In this document: piece by piece, positions 17,405-26,530 of the stretch
Position numbering within the stretch: the stretch's first letter is position 1
How the letters are laid out: each line of letters begins with the position of its first letter
Assembly (NCBI GenBank): GCA_947497945.1
Contig: CANMIP010000011.1
Location: forward strand, 108,448-172,447
Length of the DNA stretch: 64,000 nt
Source of the DNA: an uncultured Tropicimonas sp.
GTDB lineage: Bacteria; Pseudomonadota; Alphaproteobacteria; Rhodobacterales; Rhodobacteraceae
Reading direction: 5' to 3'
Translations under genes and position numbers: made by a program
Notes under the pieces: model-generated
The model's input: only the letters and a program-made list of their open reading frames with translations
Told to the model about the DNA's origin: nothing
Database searches by the model: none

Positions 17405-17781
17405 TCTGCTGCGTCCATCTCTGCCGGCGCCTTGGCGCGGCGGCTCCGCCGAACGGCTCCACGTGCTCCCTTCGGGGAATCATCGCGCTTGTCCGGCTCT
17501 TCGAGGTCGTGCATCGAGGCAAGTACCAGTTCGATCCTGGCGGCCGCGGCTTCGGCGCGTTCAGTCATCTGCTGAAGGGAGTCTGCAGAGTTCTTCGAGG
17601 TCTTCTGGGCGTTCTCAAGAGCCTTGGTCATTTCATCGACCTGAACGGACAGAACGGCGACTGCCCCCCCCATTCCCTGCTCCAAGTTGGTAAAACGATT
17701 CAGACGTCTGGACAGGACAAAGCAATAGAATGCGGCGCCAAGGGCGCCGGCGATAAGAAAAATATCCGCAATCAAGCCCAT
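17401..17781 (-). CDS. Small coiled-coil membrane protein of the motor operon
   Basis: A 126-residue protein I do not recognise as a named family. It has one N-terminal membrane helix (IADIFLIAGALGAAFYCFVL), then a helical, heptad-like region (SVQVDEMTKALENAQKTSKN and onward), and a basic C-terminal tail (RRSRRAKAP). It lies 9 bases after fliL and overlaps the motE-like gene by 4 bases, so it is very probably co-expressed with the stator. A structural role at the stator or basal body is inferred only from position. Confidence 0.7.
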   Translation of the reverse strand: MGLIADIFLIAGALGAAFYCFVLSRRLNRFTNLEQGMGGAVAVLSVQVDEMTKALENAQKTSKNSADSLQQMTERAEAAAARIELVLASMHDLEEPDKRDDSPKGARGAVRRSRRAKAPAEMDAAE

Positions 17782-17790
17782 TTCTTGCTC

Positions 17791-18294
17791 CTAGTTCAGC
17801 ACGAATTCGGTAACCAACAAATCGCGGATCTCGCGATCTCCGGCGATGAGCTGGATTCTGCGGAGCATCTGTGCCCGGAGCCGTATCAGTGCAGTCGGTC
17901 TTTCAAGGTCTTCCGTCGCCACCGCTCTGAGATAGCTGTTCAGAACGTCCAGGATTCGCGGCATGATTTCGGCCACGGCAGCCTGATGCTCGGGGGTCGT
18001 CTCGATCTCGGCCCGGAACCGAAGATGGCGAGGCATGCTTTCATGCGGCAGCGATACAAGGATCGGCTCGATGGGAACAAAGGCAACATCGCCTCCAACA
18101 CGGCCCGACTCGTCGTGCGAATCCGCAGCCGCATGCGACTCTCCGCTTCCGCTCCCTCCCAGCATTCCGGAATAGGTTGCATAGAAGCCGCCACCACCCA
18201 ACACCACGGCCAGAACCAGGCCGAGAAGCAGTGGCATCTTGCTCTTTTTCTTTGGTCCGCCTTCATCGGTATCGACGGCAGAATCGTCGGACAT
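17791..18294 (-). CDS. fliL: Flagellar basal body-associated protein FliL
   Basis: A 167-residue single-span inner-membrane protein that surrounds and supports the stator. A basic N-terminus precedes the membrane helix (MPLLLGLVLAVVLGGGGFYA), then a Gly/Ser/His linker and the periplasmic FliL domain, with VPIEPILVSLPHES, LRFRAEIETTPEHQAAV and the ending REIRDLLVTEFVLN. Length is typical. It is the first gene of the leftward motor operon; the 198-base gap to rnd must hold its promoter. I could not see a clear sigma-54 or sigma-28 site. Confidence 0.9.
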   Translation of the reverse strand: MSDDSAVDTDEGGPKKKSKMPLLLGLVLAVVLGGGGFYATYSGMLGGSGSGESHAAADSHDESGRVGGDVAFVPIEPILVSLPHESMPRHLRFRAEIETTPEHQAAVAEIMPRILDVLNSYLRAVATEDLERPTALIRLRAQMLRRIQLIAGDREIRDLLVTEFVLN

Positions 18295-18492
18295 CCGAAA
18301 ACTCCCTTGTCCTCGTTTGGTCCATACCTACGCCCGATAGAGCTAACCGACTGTTAAGCACGCTCGTTTTTTCTGTGCCGCAGGTGGAGCGGACCACCGC
18401 CGGATACGGTTCCAAACGGACGCCGAGCATTGAATTCGGCGTTCGAACTCCGTATCTGACCGCAAAACAATGCGAAAAAAAGGGCCCCAGAC

Positions 18493-19104
18493 ATGGCCAT
18501 CCATCTCCATCAGAACGATCTACCTGACGAACTTGATCTTGGCAGCGTCGTTGCCATCGATTGCGAGACCATGGGGCTCAACCCGCACAGGGACAGGCTT
18601 TGCCTCGTGCAGCTCTCCGCCGGCGACGGGAATGCTCATCTCGTCCAGATCGGGCTTGGCCAGACAGAAGCACCGAATCTGGCAGCGATGCTGACCGACC
18701 CGGACGTCCTCAAGTTGTTCCATTTCGGCCGGTTCGATATCGCCGCTCTTTTCCACTGCTTTGGCGCGCTCGCAGCTCCGGTTTACTGCACAAAGATCGC
18801 TTCGAAACTTGTTCGGACCTATACGGACCGGCACGGGCTTCGCAATCTCTGCCAGGAGCTCATAGATGTCGATATCTCCAAGCAGCAGCAATCCAGCGAT
18901 TGGGGGGCGGCGACATTGACCTCCGCCCAGCAGGAATACGCCGCTTCGGATGTACTGTATCTGCACCGCCTGCGAGCCGAACTGGATCGGCGGTTAGCGC
19001 GCGAAGGGCGTGGCGACATTGCCCAGGCCTGTTTCGATTTTCTGCCGACCCGGGCGCGGCTTGATCTTGCCGGTTGGCCGGAGCTCGACATTTTCGCCCA
19101 TTGA
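18493..19104 (+). CDS. rnd: Ribonuclease D-like 3'-5' exonuclease
   Basis: A 203-residue DEDD-family exonuclease. Exo I is VVAIDCETMGL, exo II lies at KLFHFGRFDIAALF, and exo III is the YAASDVLYLHRLR segment with the catalytic Tyr and Asp. It is about half the length of E. coli RNase D because it lacks the HRDC domains, as is normal for the short alphaproteobacterial form. It would trim RNA 3' ends. It begins a rightward cluster, and kdsD starts 4 bases after its stop. Confidence 0.88.
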   Translation: MAIHLHQNDLPDELDLGSVVAIDCETMGLNPHRDRLCLVQLSAGDGNAHLVQIGLGQTEAPNLAAMLTDPDVLKLFHFGRFDIAALFHCFGALAAPVYCTKIASKLVRTYTDRHGLRNLCQELIDVDISKQQQSSDWGAATLTSAQQEYAASDVLYLHRLRAELDRRLAREGRGDIAQACFDFLPTRARLDLAGWPELDIFAH

Positions 19105-19108
19105 TCGG

Positions 19109-20086
19109 ATGAATTCCTTGCCTGAAGCTGAAACCCTGATCGCGACTGGCCGCCGGGTGATTGCCCGCGAGGCCGAAGCCCTTGCCTTGCTTGAGGAAAA
19201 TCTCGGCCCTGGCTTCGCCGAGGCCGTTGCACTCATTGTCAACGCGCCTGGACGGGTTATCGTGTCCGGCATGGGAAAATCGGGGCATGTCGCTCGCAAG
19301 ATTGCCGCGACGCTCGCCTCGACGGGAACCCCGGCCCATTTTGTCCACCCCGCCGAGGCAAGCCATGGCGACCTGGGCATGATGGCGGAAGGCGATGTCG
19401 CGCTGTTGATGTCGAACTCGGGCGAAACTCCGGAACTGGCGGATATGATCGCCTACACACGACGCTTCCGGATACCGTTGATTGGAATCGCGGGGCGCGG
19501 CGACAGTGCTCTTCTGCGGCGTGCCGATGTGGCGTTGCTCCTTCCGGCAGCCCCCGAGGCCTGCGCAAACGGCATTGTCCCGACAACTTCCACCACGATG
19601 ACGCTGGCCCTCGGTGACGCGATTGCCGTTGCCCTGATGGAGCATCGCCGCTTCACGCCCGAGAATTTCCGCGCGTTTCACCCGGGCGGCAGCCTCGGCG
19701 CGCAGCTCGCGAGTGTGATGGACCTGATGCATGATGGCGCAGCCGTTCCGTTGGTCCAGGAGGCGACACCGATGTCGGATGCGCTTCTTGTCATGACACA
19801 GAAAGGCTTCGGCGTGGTCGGGGTGGTTTCGGCCGCCGGTACCCTGATCGGCATCGTCACAGATGGCGACCTGCGGCGCCATATGCAGGGCCTGCTCGAT
19901 CAAACCGCCGCCGAGGTCATGACTCGCATGCCAAGGACCATAGAACCGGATGCGCTGGCCGAAGAGGCGGTCGCGCTGATGAATGAGAGCAAGATTACCT
20001 GCCTCTTCGTCGTGGATCCGGACCAGGGCGGTCGACCCGTGGGAATCCTGCATATCCATGATTGCCTTCGGGCGGGGGTCGTCTGA
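19109..20086 (+). CDS. kdsD: Arabinose-5-phosphate isomerase KdsD
   Basis: A 325-residue isomerase making D-arabinose 5-phosphate from ribulose 5-phosphate, the first step to Kdo for LPS. The SIS domain (about residues 35-170) contains VIVSGMGKSGHVARKIAATL, GTPAHFVHPAEASHGDLG and SNSGETPELADM. Two CBS domains fill the C-terminal third, with FHPGGSLGAQ between them. The ATG at 19109 was chosen over an in-frame upstream start because that would run into rnd. Its neighbours are LPS transport genes, and kdsB lies about 11 kb further right. Confidence 0.93.
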   Translation: MNSLPEAETLIATGRRVIAREAEALALLEENLGPGFAEAVALIVNAPGRVIVSGMGKSGHVARKIAATLASTGTPAHFVHPAEASHGDLGMMAEGDVALLMSNSGETPELADMIAYTRRFRIPLIGIAGRGDSALLRRADVALLLPAAPEACANGIVPTTSTTMTLALGDAIAVALMEHRRFTPENFRAFHPGGSLGAQLASVMDLMHDGAAVPLVQEATPMSDALLVMTQKGFGVVGVVSAAGTLIGIVTDGDLRRHMQGLLDQTAAEVMTRMPRTIEPDALAEEAVALMNESKITCLFVVDPDQGGRPVGILHIHDCLRAGVV

Positions 20087-20090
20087 TCCG

Positions 20091-20711
20091 ATGGCTGCCA
20101 GGGACAATCTCCATTCGCGCGTCGTCGCCTGGCTGAAGATCCTTCTGCCACTCTCTGCGCTTGCCATTCTGTCCTCCGTCTTTCTTGTCGCGCGACAAGG
20201 GGAACAAAGCGGCGCGCTGCCTTTCTCGAAAAAGGACCTCGAAGAGATGGCGAGCGAGCAATCGATCGCATCCCCGGTCTTTTCAAGCGTCACCGACGAA
20301 GGACAACGCATCGTGGTCACTGCGCAGACTGCAACGCCGCGAGCCAGGGATTACAGCATTGTCGACGCTCTTGCTCTGCATGGCGTTCTCGAGGAAAGCG
20401 ATGGCGAGACCATAGATGTGCGTTCCGAGACCGGAACGGTCTACACCGCCGAGTCCCGCACGATCCTGCGTGGAAATGTCCGGATTGCCACCTCTTCGGG
20501 TTACAATCTCGTCACGGAAGAGCTGACTTCCTTCCTGGATCGGACGGAAATGGAAACCGCGGGTCCGGTCAGCGGGGACGGGCCGCTTGGCACCATCGAA
20601 GCCGGCCGGATGACTGTCACTTCGGAAAGGATCGGTGAGGGTCCTGAGGAGAAGGTGACCGTGGTTTTCAAGAACGGTGTGAAGGTGATATACGATCCGG
20701 GATCCCAGTGA
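20091..20711 (+). CDS. lptC: LPS export protein LptC
   Basis: A 206-residue bitopic inner-membrane protein. A single N-terminal helix (LKILLPLSALAILSSVFLVA) is followed by a periplasmic beta-jellyroll, with segments such as GQRIVVTAQTATPRARD and TEELTSFLDRTEMETAGPVS. LptC links the LptBFG transporter to the LptA bridge. The start lies 4 bases after kdsD and the stop 13 bases before lptA, which is the usual kdsD-lptC-lptA-lptB order. Confidence 0.88.
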   Translation: MAARDNLHSRVVAWLKILLPLSALAILSSVFLVARQGEQSGALPFSKKDLEEMASEQSIASPVFSSVTDEGQRIVVTAQTATPRARDYSIVDALALHGVLEESDGETIDVRSETGTVYTAESRTILRGNVRIATSSGYNLVTEELTSFLDRTEMETAGPVSGDGPLGTIEAGRMTVTSERIGEGPEEKVTVVFKNGVKVIYDPGSQ

Positions 20712-20724
20712 GGTAATAGGCCCA

Positions 20725-21237
20725 GTGCTCCTGAAAACATCCCTGTTCTGCGTCGCTCTTGCGCTTGCTGCCGTTCCGGCCGCCGCCCAGGGCACCGAAG
20801 TCGGTTTCGGCAATGCCGACCACGACGAGTCCGCCCCTGTCGAGGTTGTCGCCGACCAGCTCGACGTCCAACGCGCGGAAGGAAAAGCGAAATTCACCGG
20901 CAATGTCGTCGTCAGCCAGGGCGAGATGCGCCTCTTCGGCGATGTCGTGGATGTCGAGTATGGCGAAAATCTCGCGGGTGAAACCGAGATCCAGCTGGTC
21001 CATGCCGTCGGGAACGTGACGCTCCTGAACGGCGCCGAGGCGGCCGAGGGCGAGGATGCCGTCTACAGCGTGGTGACCGGAGAGGTCGTCATGACCGGCG
21101 ATGTCCTCGTCACCCAGGGCTCCAACACCATGGCCGGTGAAAAACTCACGGTGAATCTCGATAGCGGCGTCGGCTTGATGGAGGGGCGGGTCAAGGTCTT
21201 CTTCAACCCGGAAAGCCAGTCGGACCAAGGCCAATGA
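20725..21237 (+). CDS. lptA: LPS transport periplasmic protein LptA
   Basis: A 170-residue exported protein of the OstA/LptA fold that forms the periplasmic bridge for LPS. The signal peptide ends at AVPAAAQ. The beta-strand repeat is clear in [38 protein letters not shown] and [20 protein letters not shown]. It starts with GTG, with GAGG a few bases upstream. The stop overlaps the lptB start (ATGA). Confidence 0.9.
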   Translation: MLLKTSLFCVALALAAVPAAAQGTEVGFGNADHDESAPVEVVADQLDVQRAEGKAKFTGNVVVSQGEMRLFGDVVDVEYGENLAGETEIQLVHAVGNVTLLNGAEAAEGEDAVYSVVTGEVVMTGDVLVTQGSNTMAGEKLTVNLDSGVGLMEGRVKVFFNPESQSDQGQ

Positions 21238-21998
21238 ACCGGGATGGGCGCGGGCTTTCGATCGCTCCGGGGGCCAGCGGCCTGCAGGTTGTCCAGCTTC
21301 GAAAGAGCTATCGCCGGCGCCCGGTGATCCATGACGTGACCCTGGAGTTGCAGCGTGGCGAGGTCGTCGCTCTGCTCGGTCCGAACGGATCCGGCAAGAC
21401 CACCTGCTTCTATTCCATCGCGGGCCTGCTGACGCCCGAATCCGGCCTGGTCCAGATTGACGGACGCGACGTGACAACGCTGCCGATGTATCGCCGCGCC
21501 CGCTACGGCATTGGCTATCTGCCGCAGGAGGTGTCGATCTTCCGTGGCCTCTCGGTCGAAGACAATATCGCGGCCATCCTGGAGATCACCGAGCGCGATC
21601 ATCACAAGCGCCGAGAGCGTCTCGAAGACCTGCTCTCCGAATTTGGCATCGAGCACCTGCGCCGCGCCTCGGCACTCTCCCTGTCGGGCGGTGAACGCCG
21701 CCGGGTGGAGATCGCCCGCTGCCTGGCGGCCGAGCCGAAATACCTGCTCCTCGACGAGCCTTTCGCCGGGGTCGATCCGATCTCGGTTGGCGATATCCGG
21801 CATCTGGTGATCGATCTGAAGAATCGCGGCATCGGTGTGTTGATCACCGATCACAACGTGCGTGAGACCCTGGAGATCGTCGACCGTGCGTACATCCTGC
21901 ATGACGGCCAGGTCCTGATGAGCGGCACGGCCGAGGACGTGGTACGCGACGAGAATGTACGTCGCGTCTACCTTGGGCAGAATTTCCGCATCGGCTGA
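21234..21998 (+). CDS. lptB: LPS export ABC ATPase LptB
   Basis: A 254-residue ABC ATPase that powers LPS extraction with LptFG. It shows Walker A (GPNGSGKTT), the Q-loop region ([20 protein letters not shown]), the signature [16 protein letters not shown], Walker B ([16 protein letters not shown]) and the switch His ([10 protein letters not shown]). These are the classic LptB forms. In many proteobacteria rpoN follows; here hpf follows after 337 bases, as is common in this order. Confidence 0.95.
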   Translation: MNRDGRGLSIAPGASGLQVVQLRKSYRRRPVIHDVTLELQRGEVVALLGPNGSGKTTCFYSIAGLLTPESGLVQIDGRDVTTLPMYRRARYGIGYLPQEVSIFRGLSVEDNIAAILEITERDHHKRRERLEDLLSEFGIEHLRRASALSLSGGERRRVEIARCLAAEPKYLLLDEPFAGVDPISVGDIRHLVIDLKNRGIGVLITDHNVRETLEIVDRAYILHDGQVLMSGTAEDVVRDENVRRVYLGQNFRIG

Positions 21999-22335
21999 CC
22001 CTTGCGTCCCTATGGCCACGATCCCACATCTATCCTGCTGATTTGACAAGGATCATGGACGCTGCCCCGGCCTCATCCTCCACTGAAGGCGACAGTTTCG
22101 TACCGATTCTGCGTCACGCAGGCGTTGACAGGAGAGGGCGAAGCGTCGCCAAATGGTGAAAATGCTTAAAGCTTGTGCCAAAGACCTGTTCCCAATGCCG
22201 CTTCGCCCCACACGGGGGCGTGACTGTCGGCCAAGCCCGCACAAATTCCATCGAATCTTCGGTATTACGGCTTCCCAACCGGGTCCGGACAGCCTTTGCT
22301 GGACGAACCCTTAACTTCAACCTCATGGAGGCGAG
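21999..22335. other. Gap between lptB and hpf
   Basis: These 337 bases hold no convincing gene. A TTGACA hexamer at 22125-22130 could be a -35 element for hpf, but no good -10 lies 16-18 bases further on. No rpoN remnant is visible. Confidence 0.3.
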
Positions 22336-22914
22336 ATGCGCTATCAGATCAGCGGTCACCAAATCGATATTGGGGAATCCCTCACGACGCATGTGAAATC
22401 GGAGCTCGGCGTAGCCGTGGCCAAATATGCGGATCGGCCGACGGATGCCCAGGTGATCTTCTCCCGGCGCGGCCACGAATACATGTGCGAGACGACCGTT
22501 CACCTTTCGACCGGTCTGAACGCCAAGGCTTCTGGTCGCGCCAGCGAGATCTATGCCGCCTTCGACGATTGCCGCGAAAAGCTGGAGAAGCAGCTGCGTC
22601 GCTACAAGCGTCGGCTCAAGGATCATTACAAGGATCGCAAGGAGCCGGTTGAAGTCTTCGGCGCGGCCTCGTATATCCTCGCCGCATCTGACGCCGGAGC
22701 CGAGGACAAGGAACCCGACACGCTTCAGCCGATGATCATCGCGGAGATGGAAACCCAGATCCCCAGCCTGTCCGTGGGCGAGGCCGTCATGCAGATGGAA
22801 CTCGCCGGCGCGCCGGTCTTGGTTTTCCGCCCCGAGGGAGAGAGCGCCGTGAACGTTGTGTATCGGCGCGACGATGGAAATATCGGCTGGATCGATCCCA
22901 AGTCAGGGAAGTGA
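22336..22914 (+). CDS. hpf: Long-form ribosome hibernation promoting factor
   Basis: A 192-residue ribosome-associated stress protein. The N-terminal S30AE domain (about residues 1-105) starts MRYQISGHQIDIGESLTTHV and contains the basic stretch EKLEKQLRRYKRRLKDHYKD. A linker leads to a C-terminal dimerisation domain near residues 130-190, with SVGEAVMQMELAGAPVLVF and VNVVYRRDDGNIGWIDP. The long form dimerises 70S ribosomes into 100S. A GGAGG site precedes the ATG. ptsN follows 36 bases later. Confidence 0.93.
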   Translation: MRYQISGHQIDIGESLTTHVKSELGVAVAKYADRPTDAQVIFSRRGHEYMCETTVHLSTGLNAKASGRASEIYAAFDDCREKLEKQLRRYKRRLKDHYKDRKEPVEVFGAASYILAASDAGAEDKEPDTLQPMIIAEMETQIPSLSVGEAVMQMELAGAPVLVFRPEGESAVNVVYRRDDGNIGWIDPKSGK

Positions 22915-22950
22915 TCCGGTCCCTGACACAAGTCTGAGCACGAGAAGAAC

Positions 22951-23415
22951 ATGGATCTTTCGAGCATTCTGAAGCCCGAGGCGGTGAAAGTGATATCCGA
23001 GGCGAGCAGCAAGAAACGGCTGTTTCAACGTCTCGGGGAAATCGCCGAAACCACTTATTCGATCAACGGAATGCAGGCGGCCGAAGCGCTCATGGAGCGC
23101 GAGAGCCTGGGTCCGACCGGTGTGGGACATGGCATTGCCTTGCCCCATGCCCGGCTTCTGGACGCTGCGGAAGTAACCGGTGTCTTCTTTCGGTTGGAAC
23201 GTGCGCTGGATTTTGGCGCGGTCGACCGCCAGCCGGTCGATCTCGTCTTTGCCCTCTTCGCGCCCGAGAATTCGGGCGTGGAGCATCTCAAGGCGCTGGC
23301 ACTGATCTCGCGTACCATGCGCGACGCCGATGTCTGCGCCAAGCTGCGGGCCAATGACAACCCGATGACCCTGCACACGGTGTTGACCGAAGGCGAAGCG
23401 CCGCAAGCGGCCTGA
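22951..23415 (+). CDS. ptsN: PTS nitrogen-regulatory IIA protein PtsN
   Basis: A 154-residue EIIA-Ntr. The phosphorylated histidine lies in GVGHGIALPHARL. The family pattern is otherwise intact (RLGEIAETTYSINGMQAAEAL, ERESLGPTG). EIIA-Ntr is the terminal acceptor of the regulatory phosphotransfer chain and affects K+ and nitrogen balance. It follows hpf in the usual order. Its stop lies 3 bases before the end of the convergent sulfotransferase gene. Confidence 0.93.
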   Translation: MDLSSILKPEAVKVISEASSKKRLFQRLGEIAETTYSINGMQAAEALMERESLGPTGVGHGIALPHARLLDAAEVTGVFFRLERALDFGAVDRQPVDLVFALFAPENSGVEHLKALALISRTMRDADVCAKLRANDNPMTLHTVLTEGEAPQAA

Positions 23416-23418
23416 TCC

Positions 23419-24840
23419 CTAGGGCTTATAGCGCCTGAACCCGAAGGTCATGAAGTCGCGGTTGTAGACGTTCCGTGCGGCTGCCTCGAGGTCTTCGTCA
23501 TGGATGCCGGCAAGATTGGCGCGCCCCGCTGTCGCGGCCTGCGGCAGGGGCGGAAGGTCTGACAAACCGGCCTGCCTGGCCAGTTGCTTCAAGCCCAATG
23601 CCAGTTGATCCGCCCGAATCACCATATCCGGCGTGAAGACCTCCGAAAGGCTCTGGACCAGTGCCGCCTGTGAGGAAAAGGCCGGATCGGAGCGCTGGCT
23701 CGTCTGCCCCGCCAGGTTTCGCTTGACGAATTCCAGATACCCAAGAAAGGCCGCACGCCGCTCGGCAGGGCTAAAGCTCGCATCAGGCGTGCCTTCCGGA
23801 ATCGGCAGCCCGAGATCGCCGCGAAGGTGGTGCCGGATCGCCAAAAAGCACCCCGGGCCGCAGTCGAGAATGTAGCGTTCGAAGACCGTGTAGGCCCGTT
23901 CCAGCGGGTGACAGACAATTGTGAAGCTCCGCCCTCCCTTGTTGCGATTCTTCCATTGGCGCAGGGTCTTGCGGTTGAAGCCGCGCTGAACGTCCTCGCC
24001 GCCATCGAGCTGGACCAGCCAGCGCTCGATCGCCTCGTCAGGACCACCCTTCACCGGCATGAACAGGAGCGGGCTACGCGATGCGGCAACGAAGCTCGGC
24101 ACCGTCGCATCGTGGCGCGGCTCGGCCTCGCCAGTTTGCACCAGCCCGACAAGGTCCATTCCCGCGAGGGCGGCCTGCATCCCCTCGTAATTCTCGACCT
24201 TGTCCCTCAGGGCGGCCGGGTTCTGACGCTTCAAGCGGTCGGAGACGGCGTCCAACCTGTCTTCAAGGCCCAGGAAGCGCAGCAAACCGTTCAGGACATC
24301 CACATCCCCGGTTTCCTCGTAGCTGATGGCGAAAGCCGTCTGCCCGCTGAGCTTGAGGGCGCGGCTGACCCGGGCCTGGTGCGCGCGAAGGACCTGCAGC
24401 ATCGCTTCGAACTCGCCAGTGTCAAATCGGATCTGTTGCGACTTGCGATGTCGTTCATTGGTGAGTCGCCATTGGCCCGTCGCACTCGCGATCTTGCGTG
24501 AGACATAGGCGTCGAGCGGATTGCGGCTCAGATGGAGCTTGGCGATGCGCGGCTCTGAGAGAATCGCTTCGAGAACCGACGGGGTGTGGTCATGGAAGAA
24601 CCGAAACCCTCCGAGCCCCTCCGTGCGCTCAAAGATCCGCCGCATCAGCTCCAGCGGGTCCGCATCGCGCGCGGCCTTGTCCATTCCGAAGAGCGCCTGC
24701 CCGTTGTGATGGCCGAGAAAGGTCGGGTTGAAGGCTTCGCCGTGACAGGTCAGCCCCGGGCAGAGATTGAGCGTTTCCTCAAGGAAATTCGACCCGGTCC
24801 GCATCTCTGCCAGCAGGACAAAACCGTCAAATCGCGCCAT
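23419..24840 (-). CDS. Sulfotransferase with two sulfotransferase-like halves (NodH-like)
   Basis: A 473-residue cytosolic protein that probably moves sulfate from PAPS to a glycan. The N-terminal half has the PAPS 5'-phosphate loop LLAEMRTGSNFLEE (residues 9-22) and the 3'-phosphate segment KLHLSRNPLDAYVSRKIASA near residues 101-120, as in Stf0/NodH enzymes. From about residue 250 a second region (SPLLFMPVKGGPDEAIERWL, later FTIVCHPLERAYTVFERYI) resembles the sulfotransferase_2 fold but lacks an obvious GS loop. It is the last gene of a leftward glycan cluster, 4 bases after the GT14 gene. cysQ lies nearby and would clear PAP. Confidence 0.8.
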   Translation of the reverse strand: MARFDGFVLLAEMRTGSNFLEETLNLCPGLTCHGEAFNPTFLGHHNGQALFGMDKAARDADPLELMRRIFERTEGLGGFRFFHDHTPSVLEAILSEPRIAKLHLSRNPLDAYVSRKIASATGQWRLTNERHRKSQQIRFDTGEFEAMLQVLRAHQARVSRALKLSGQTAFAISYEETGDVDVLNGLLRFLGLEDRLDAVSDRLKRQNPAALRDKVENYEGMQAALAGMDLVGLVQTGEAEPRHDATVPSFVAASRSPLLFMPVKGGPDEAIERWLVQLDGGEDVQRGFNRKTLRQWKNRNKGGRSFTIVCHPLERAYTVFERYILDCGPGCFLAIRHHLRGDLGLPIPEGTPDASFSPAERRAAFLGYLEFVKRNLAGQTSQRSDPAFSSQAALVQSLSEVFTPDMVIRADQLALGLKQLARQAGLSDLPPLPQAATAGRANLAGIHDEDLEAAARNVYNRDFMTFGFRRYKP

Positions 24841-24844
24841 TGTT

Positions 24845-26530
24845 TCATTTCACCAGATAGGGCCGCGCCGTCGGGTTGAGCGGCGCGGGCGTGTGTCCCA
24901 CCGGGAAATCTCCGGCCATGTGCAGGTTCATCCCGTCATTCTTGAGCTGTTGCAGGAACTGCCCGAAGCCCGACAGGTCCATCAGGCGCGGCGCCTCCGT
25001 CAAGCGGCGCGGGCCGTTGAGGGAGATCTCGTCCAGGATTTCCTGGAGATTGTCCATCGGGGCCTCGATGAACTCGGCAAGGGTCCAGATCCGGATCTGG
25101 GCCTTGGTCCAGCGTTCTCGAAGCAGCTCGACATGGGCATGTTCGATACGCTGGAGCCGCGCCGCTTCCTTGCGCACGACCTCTGAGGTGATGTTCGTCC
25201 GGTAGAGTCCGATCGCCCATGCCCCGGTAATGACCGAAATCTGCGCATTCGGATCCCCGGCCATGAAGACTTGCGGATACTGGTTGTCCGCCGGCCCGAA
25301 CATGAAGCATTGCCGTTCGCCGCGCGTGTTCCAGAGCAGACCGGTCAGGAAACCGCAGGGGTTGTAATCCCGCAGGCGGGCACTGTCCGAAAGGCATCCG
25401 TTATAGGTCTTTTCACCGCCGGAGAACTCCACGCGGCTCGGGTTGTAGAGATGGCCGTGAACCCGGCATCCCGTGACCTTGCCAAGCCAGGACTCGAAAT
25501 TCTCGAACAGGCTGTCGAAGCCCTCGAACACCGAATAGGGGCCGGCCGAGCGGTCCGAACGCGGGAACCGGCTCTGCATGTAGAGCCCGCTTCGTCCCCG
25601 CACCCTGAGATCGGATGCCTTGGCAAAGAGCCGGTCGATCTTGCCCGGGCTCGGTTCGGCATTCTTGGTGACGCGCGGGTCGTTGGACAGGAGGCTGGAA
25701 TAGAGCCGCTCCGCCCGCGGCCAGATCTTGCGCGCAACGAAGCAGTCCGACCGGCGCAGCAATTGCAGGTGGTCGTCATAGAACGTGTGCGGTTTTCCCT
25801 GGAAGTCGAATTTCGACAATGTCAGCGACCGGCTCTCGATCCGGACCGAATGAAGCCGGGCGAGACTCTGGAAATAGCTTTCATCCGGGATCCAGACCTG
25901 GCGGAAGTAGCGGTCATACTCGCTGCGGCGCGGGTCCCGCAGAACCGCCTCCAGCGTGCGGCGCGATAGGCACCACCATTGCGAGCCCAGATGCGGGACA
26001 AGCCCTTCGGGCAACTTGCGCACCGTGCCAAAGCGGCGCTGCAGGTCGACGAAACGATCGAAGAAAAAACGCTGTCTCTTGAAAGAGAACGGGAAACGCA
26101 GTGAGAAACGTTCATGATCGAACCCGCCCTTGGACCAGCCGACATCCTCGATTGTTACCGATTCGATAAAATCCGTGCGCGGCCGCTCAGCGAGATAGGC
26201 CACGAGTTCCGGCACCGGGCGCAGTGGCAGGCAGGAGCCGGAGGCAAGATAGACATGCGAGAGCGAGGGGTGGTCCGCGAGCATCCGCTCGCTGGCTTCG
26301 ATCGTCGCGCCGACAATCCCCCATGTCCCCCATTCGCACCGCTGCCGTCGCGCCGAGAAGGCCACGTTCTCCAGGTCGCCCAGCGAGTCGCAAAAGGCCT
26401 GGAAATCGCCGTCGGGCACTTTCGCGTCGGCATGGATGACAACCGGGCAGCCGCTTTCGGCCCAGTGCCGAGCCACCTGTGCTGCGCGCTCCAGCGCCGT
26501 ATGGACAAGCATCACGAAGCCGACCGTCAT
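24845..26530 (-). CDS. Core-2/I-branching-type glycosyltransferase (GT14-like)
   Basis: A 561-residue enzyme. The N-terminal about 300 residues match the beta-1,6-N-acetylglucosaminyltransferase fold: VGFVMLVHTALERAAQVARH, VYLASGSCLPLRPVPELVAY, FIESVTIEDVGWSKGGFDHE, LGSQWWCLSRRTLEAVLRDP and WIPDESYFQSLARLH. The C-terminal 250 residues form a second domain found with this family in alphaproteobacteria. The ATG at 26530 overlaps the upstream gene stop by 4 bases; an earlier in-frame start would run deep into that gene. A role in branching a surface glycan is inferred. Confidence 0.82.
   Translation of the reverse strand: MTVGFVMLVHTALERAAQVARHWAESGCPVVIHADAKVPDGDFQAFCDSLGDLENVAFSARRQRCEWGTWGIVGATIEASERMLADHPSLSHVYLASGSCLPLRPVPELVAYLAERPRTDFIESVTIEDVGWSKGGFDHERFSLRFPFSFKRQRFFFDRFVDLQRRFGTVRKLPEGLVPHLGSQWWCLSRRTLEAVLRDPRRSEYDRYFRQVWIPDESYFQSLARLHSVRIESRSLTLSKFDFQGKPHTFYDDHLQLLRRSDCFVARKIWPRAERLYSSLLSNDPRVTKNAEPSPGKIDRLFAKASDLRVRGRSGLYMQSRFPRSDRSAGPYSVFEGFDSLFENFESWLGKVTGCRVHGHLYNPSRVEFSGGEKTYNGCLSDSARLRDYNPCGFLTGLLWNTRGERQCFMFGPADNQYPQVFMAGDPNAQISVITGAWAIGLYRTNITSEVVRKEAARLQRIEHAHVELLRERWTKAQIRIWTLAEFIEAPMDNLQEILDEISLNGPRRLTEAPRLMDLSGFGQFLQQLKNDGMNLHMAGDFPVGHTPAPLNPTARPYLVK

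Noticed and set aside
21999..22335. Possible missing rpoN between lptB and hpf
   Set aside because: The gap is too short and holds no remnant; absence of rpoN here is normal for this bacterial group.
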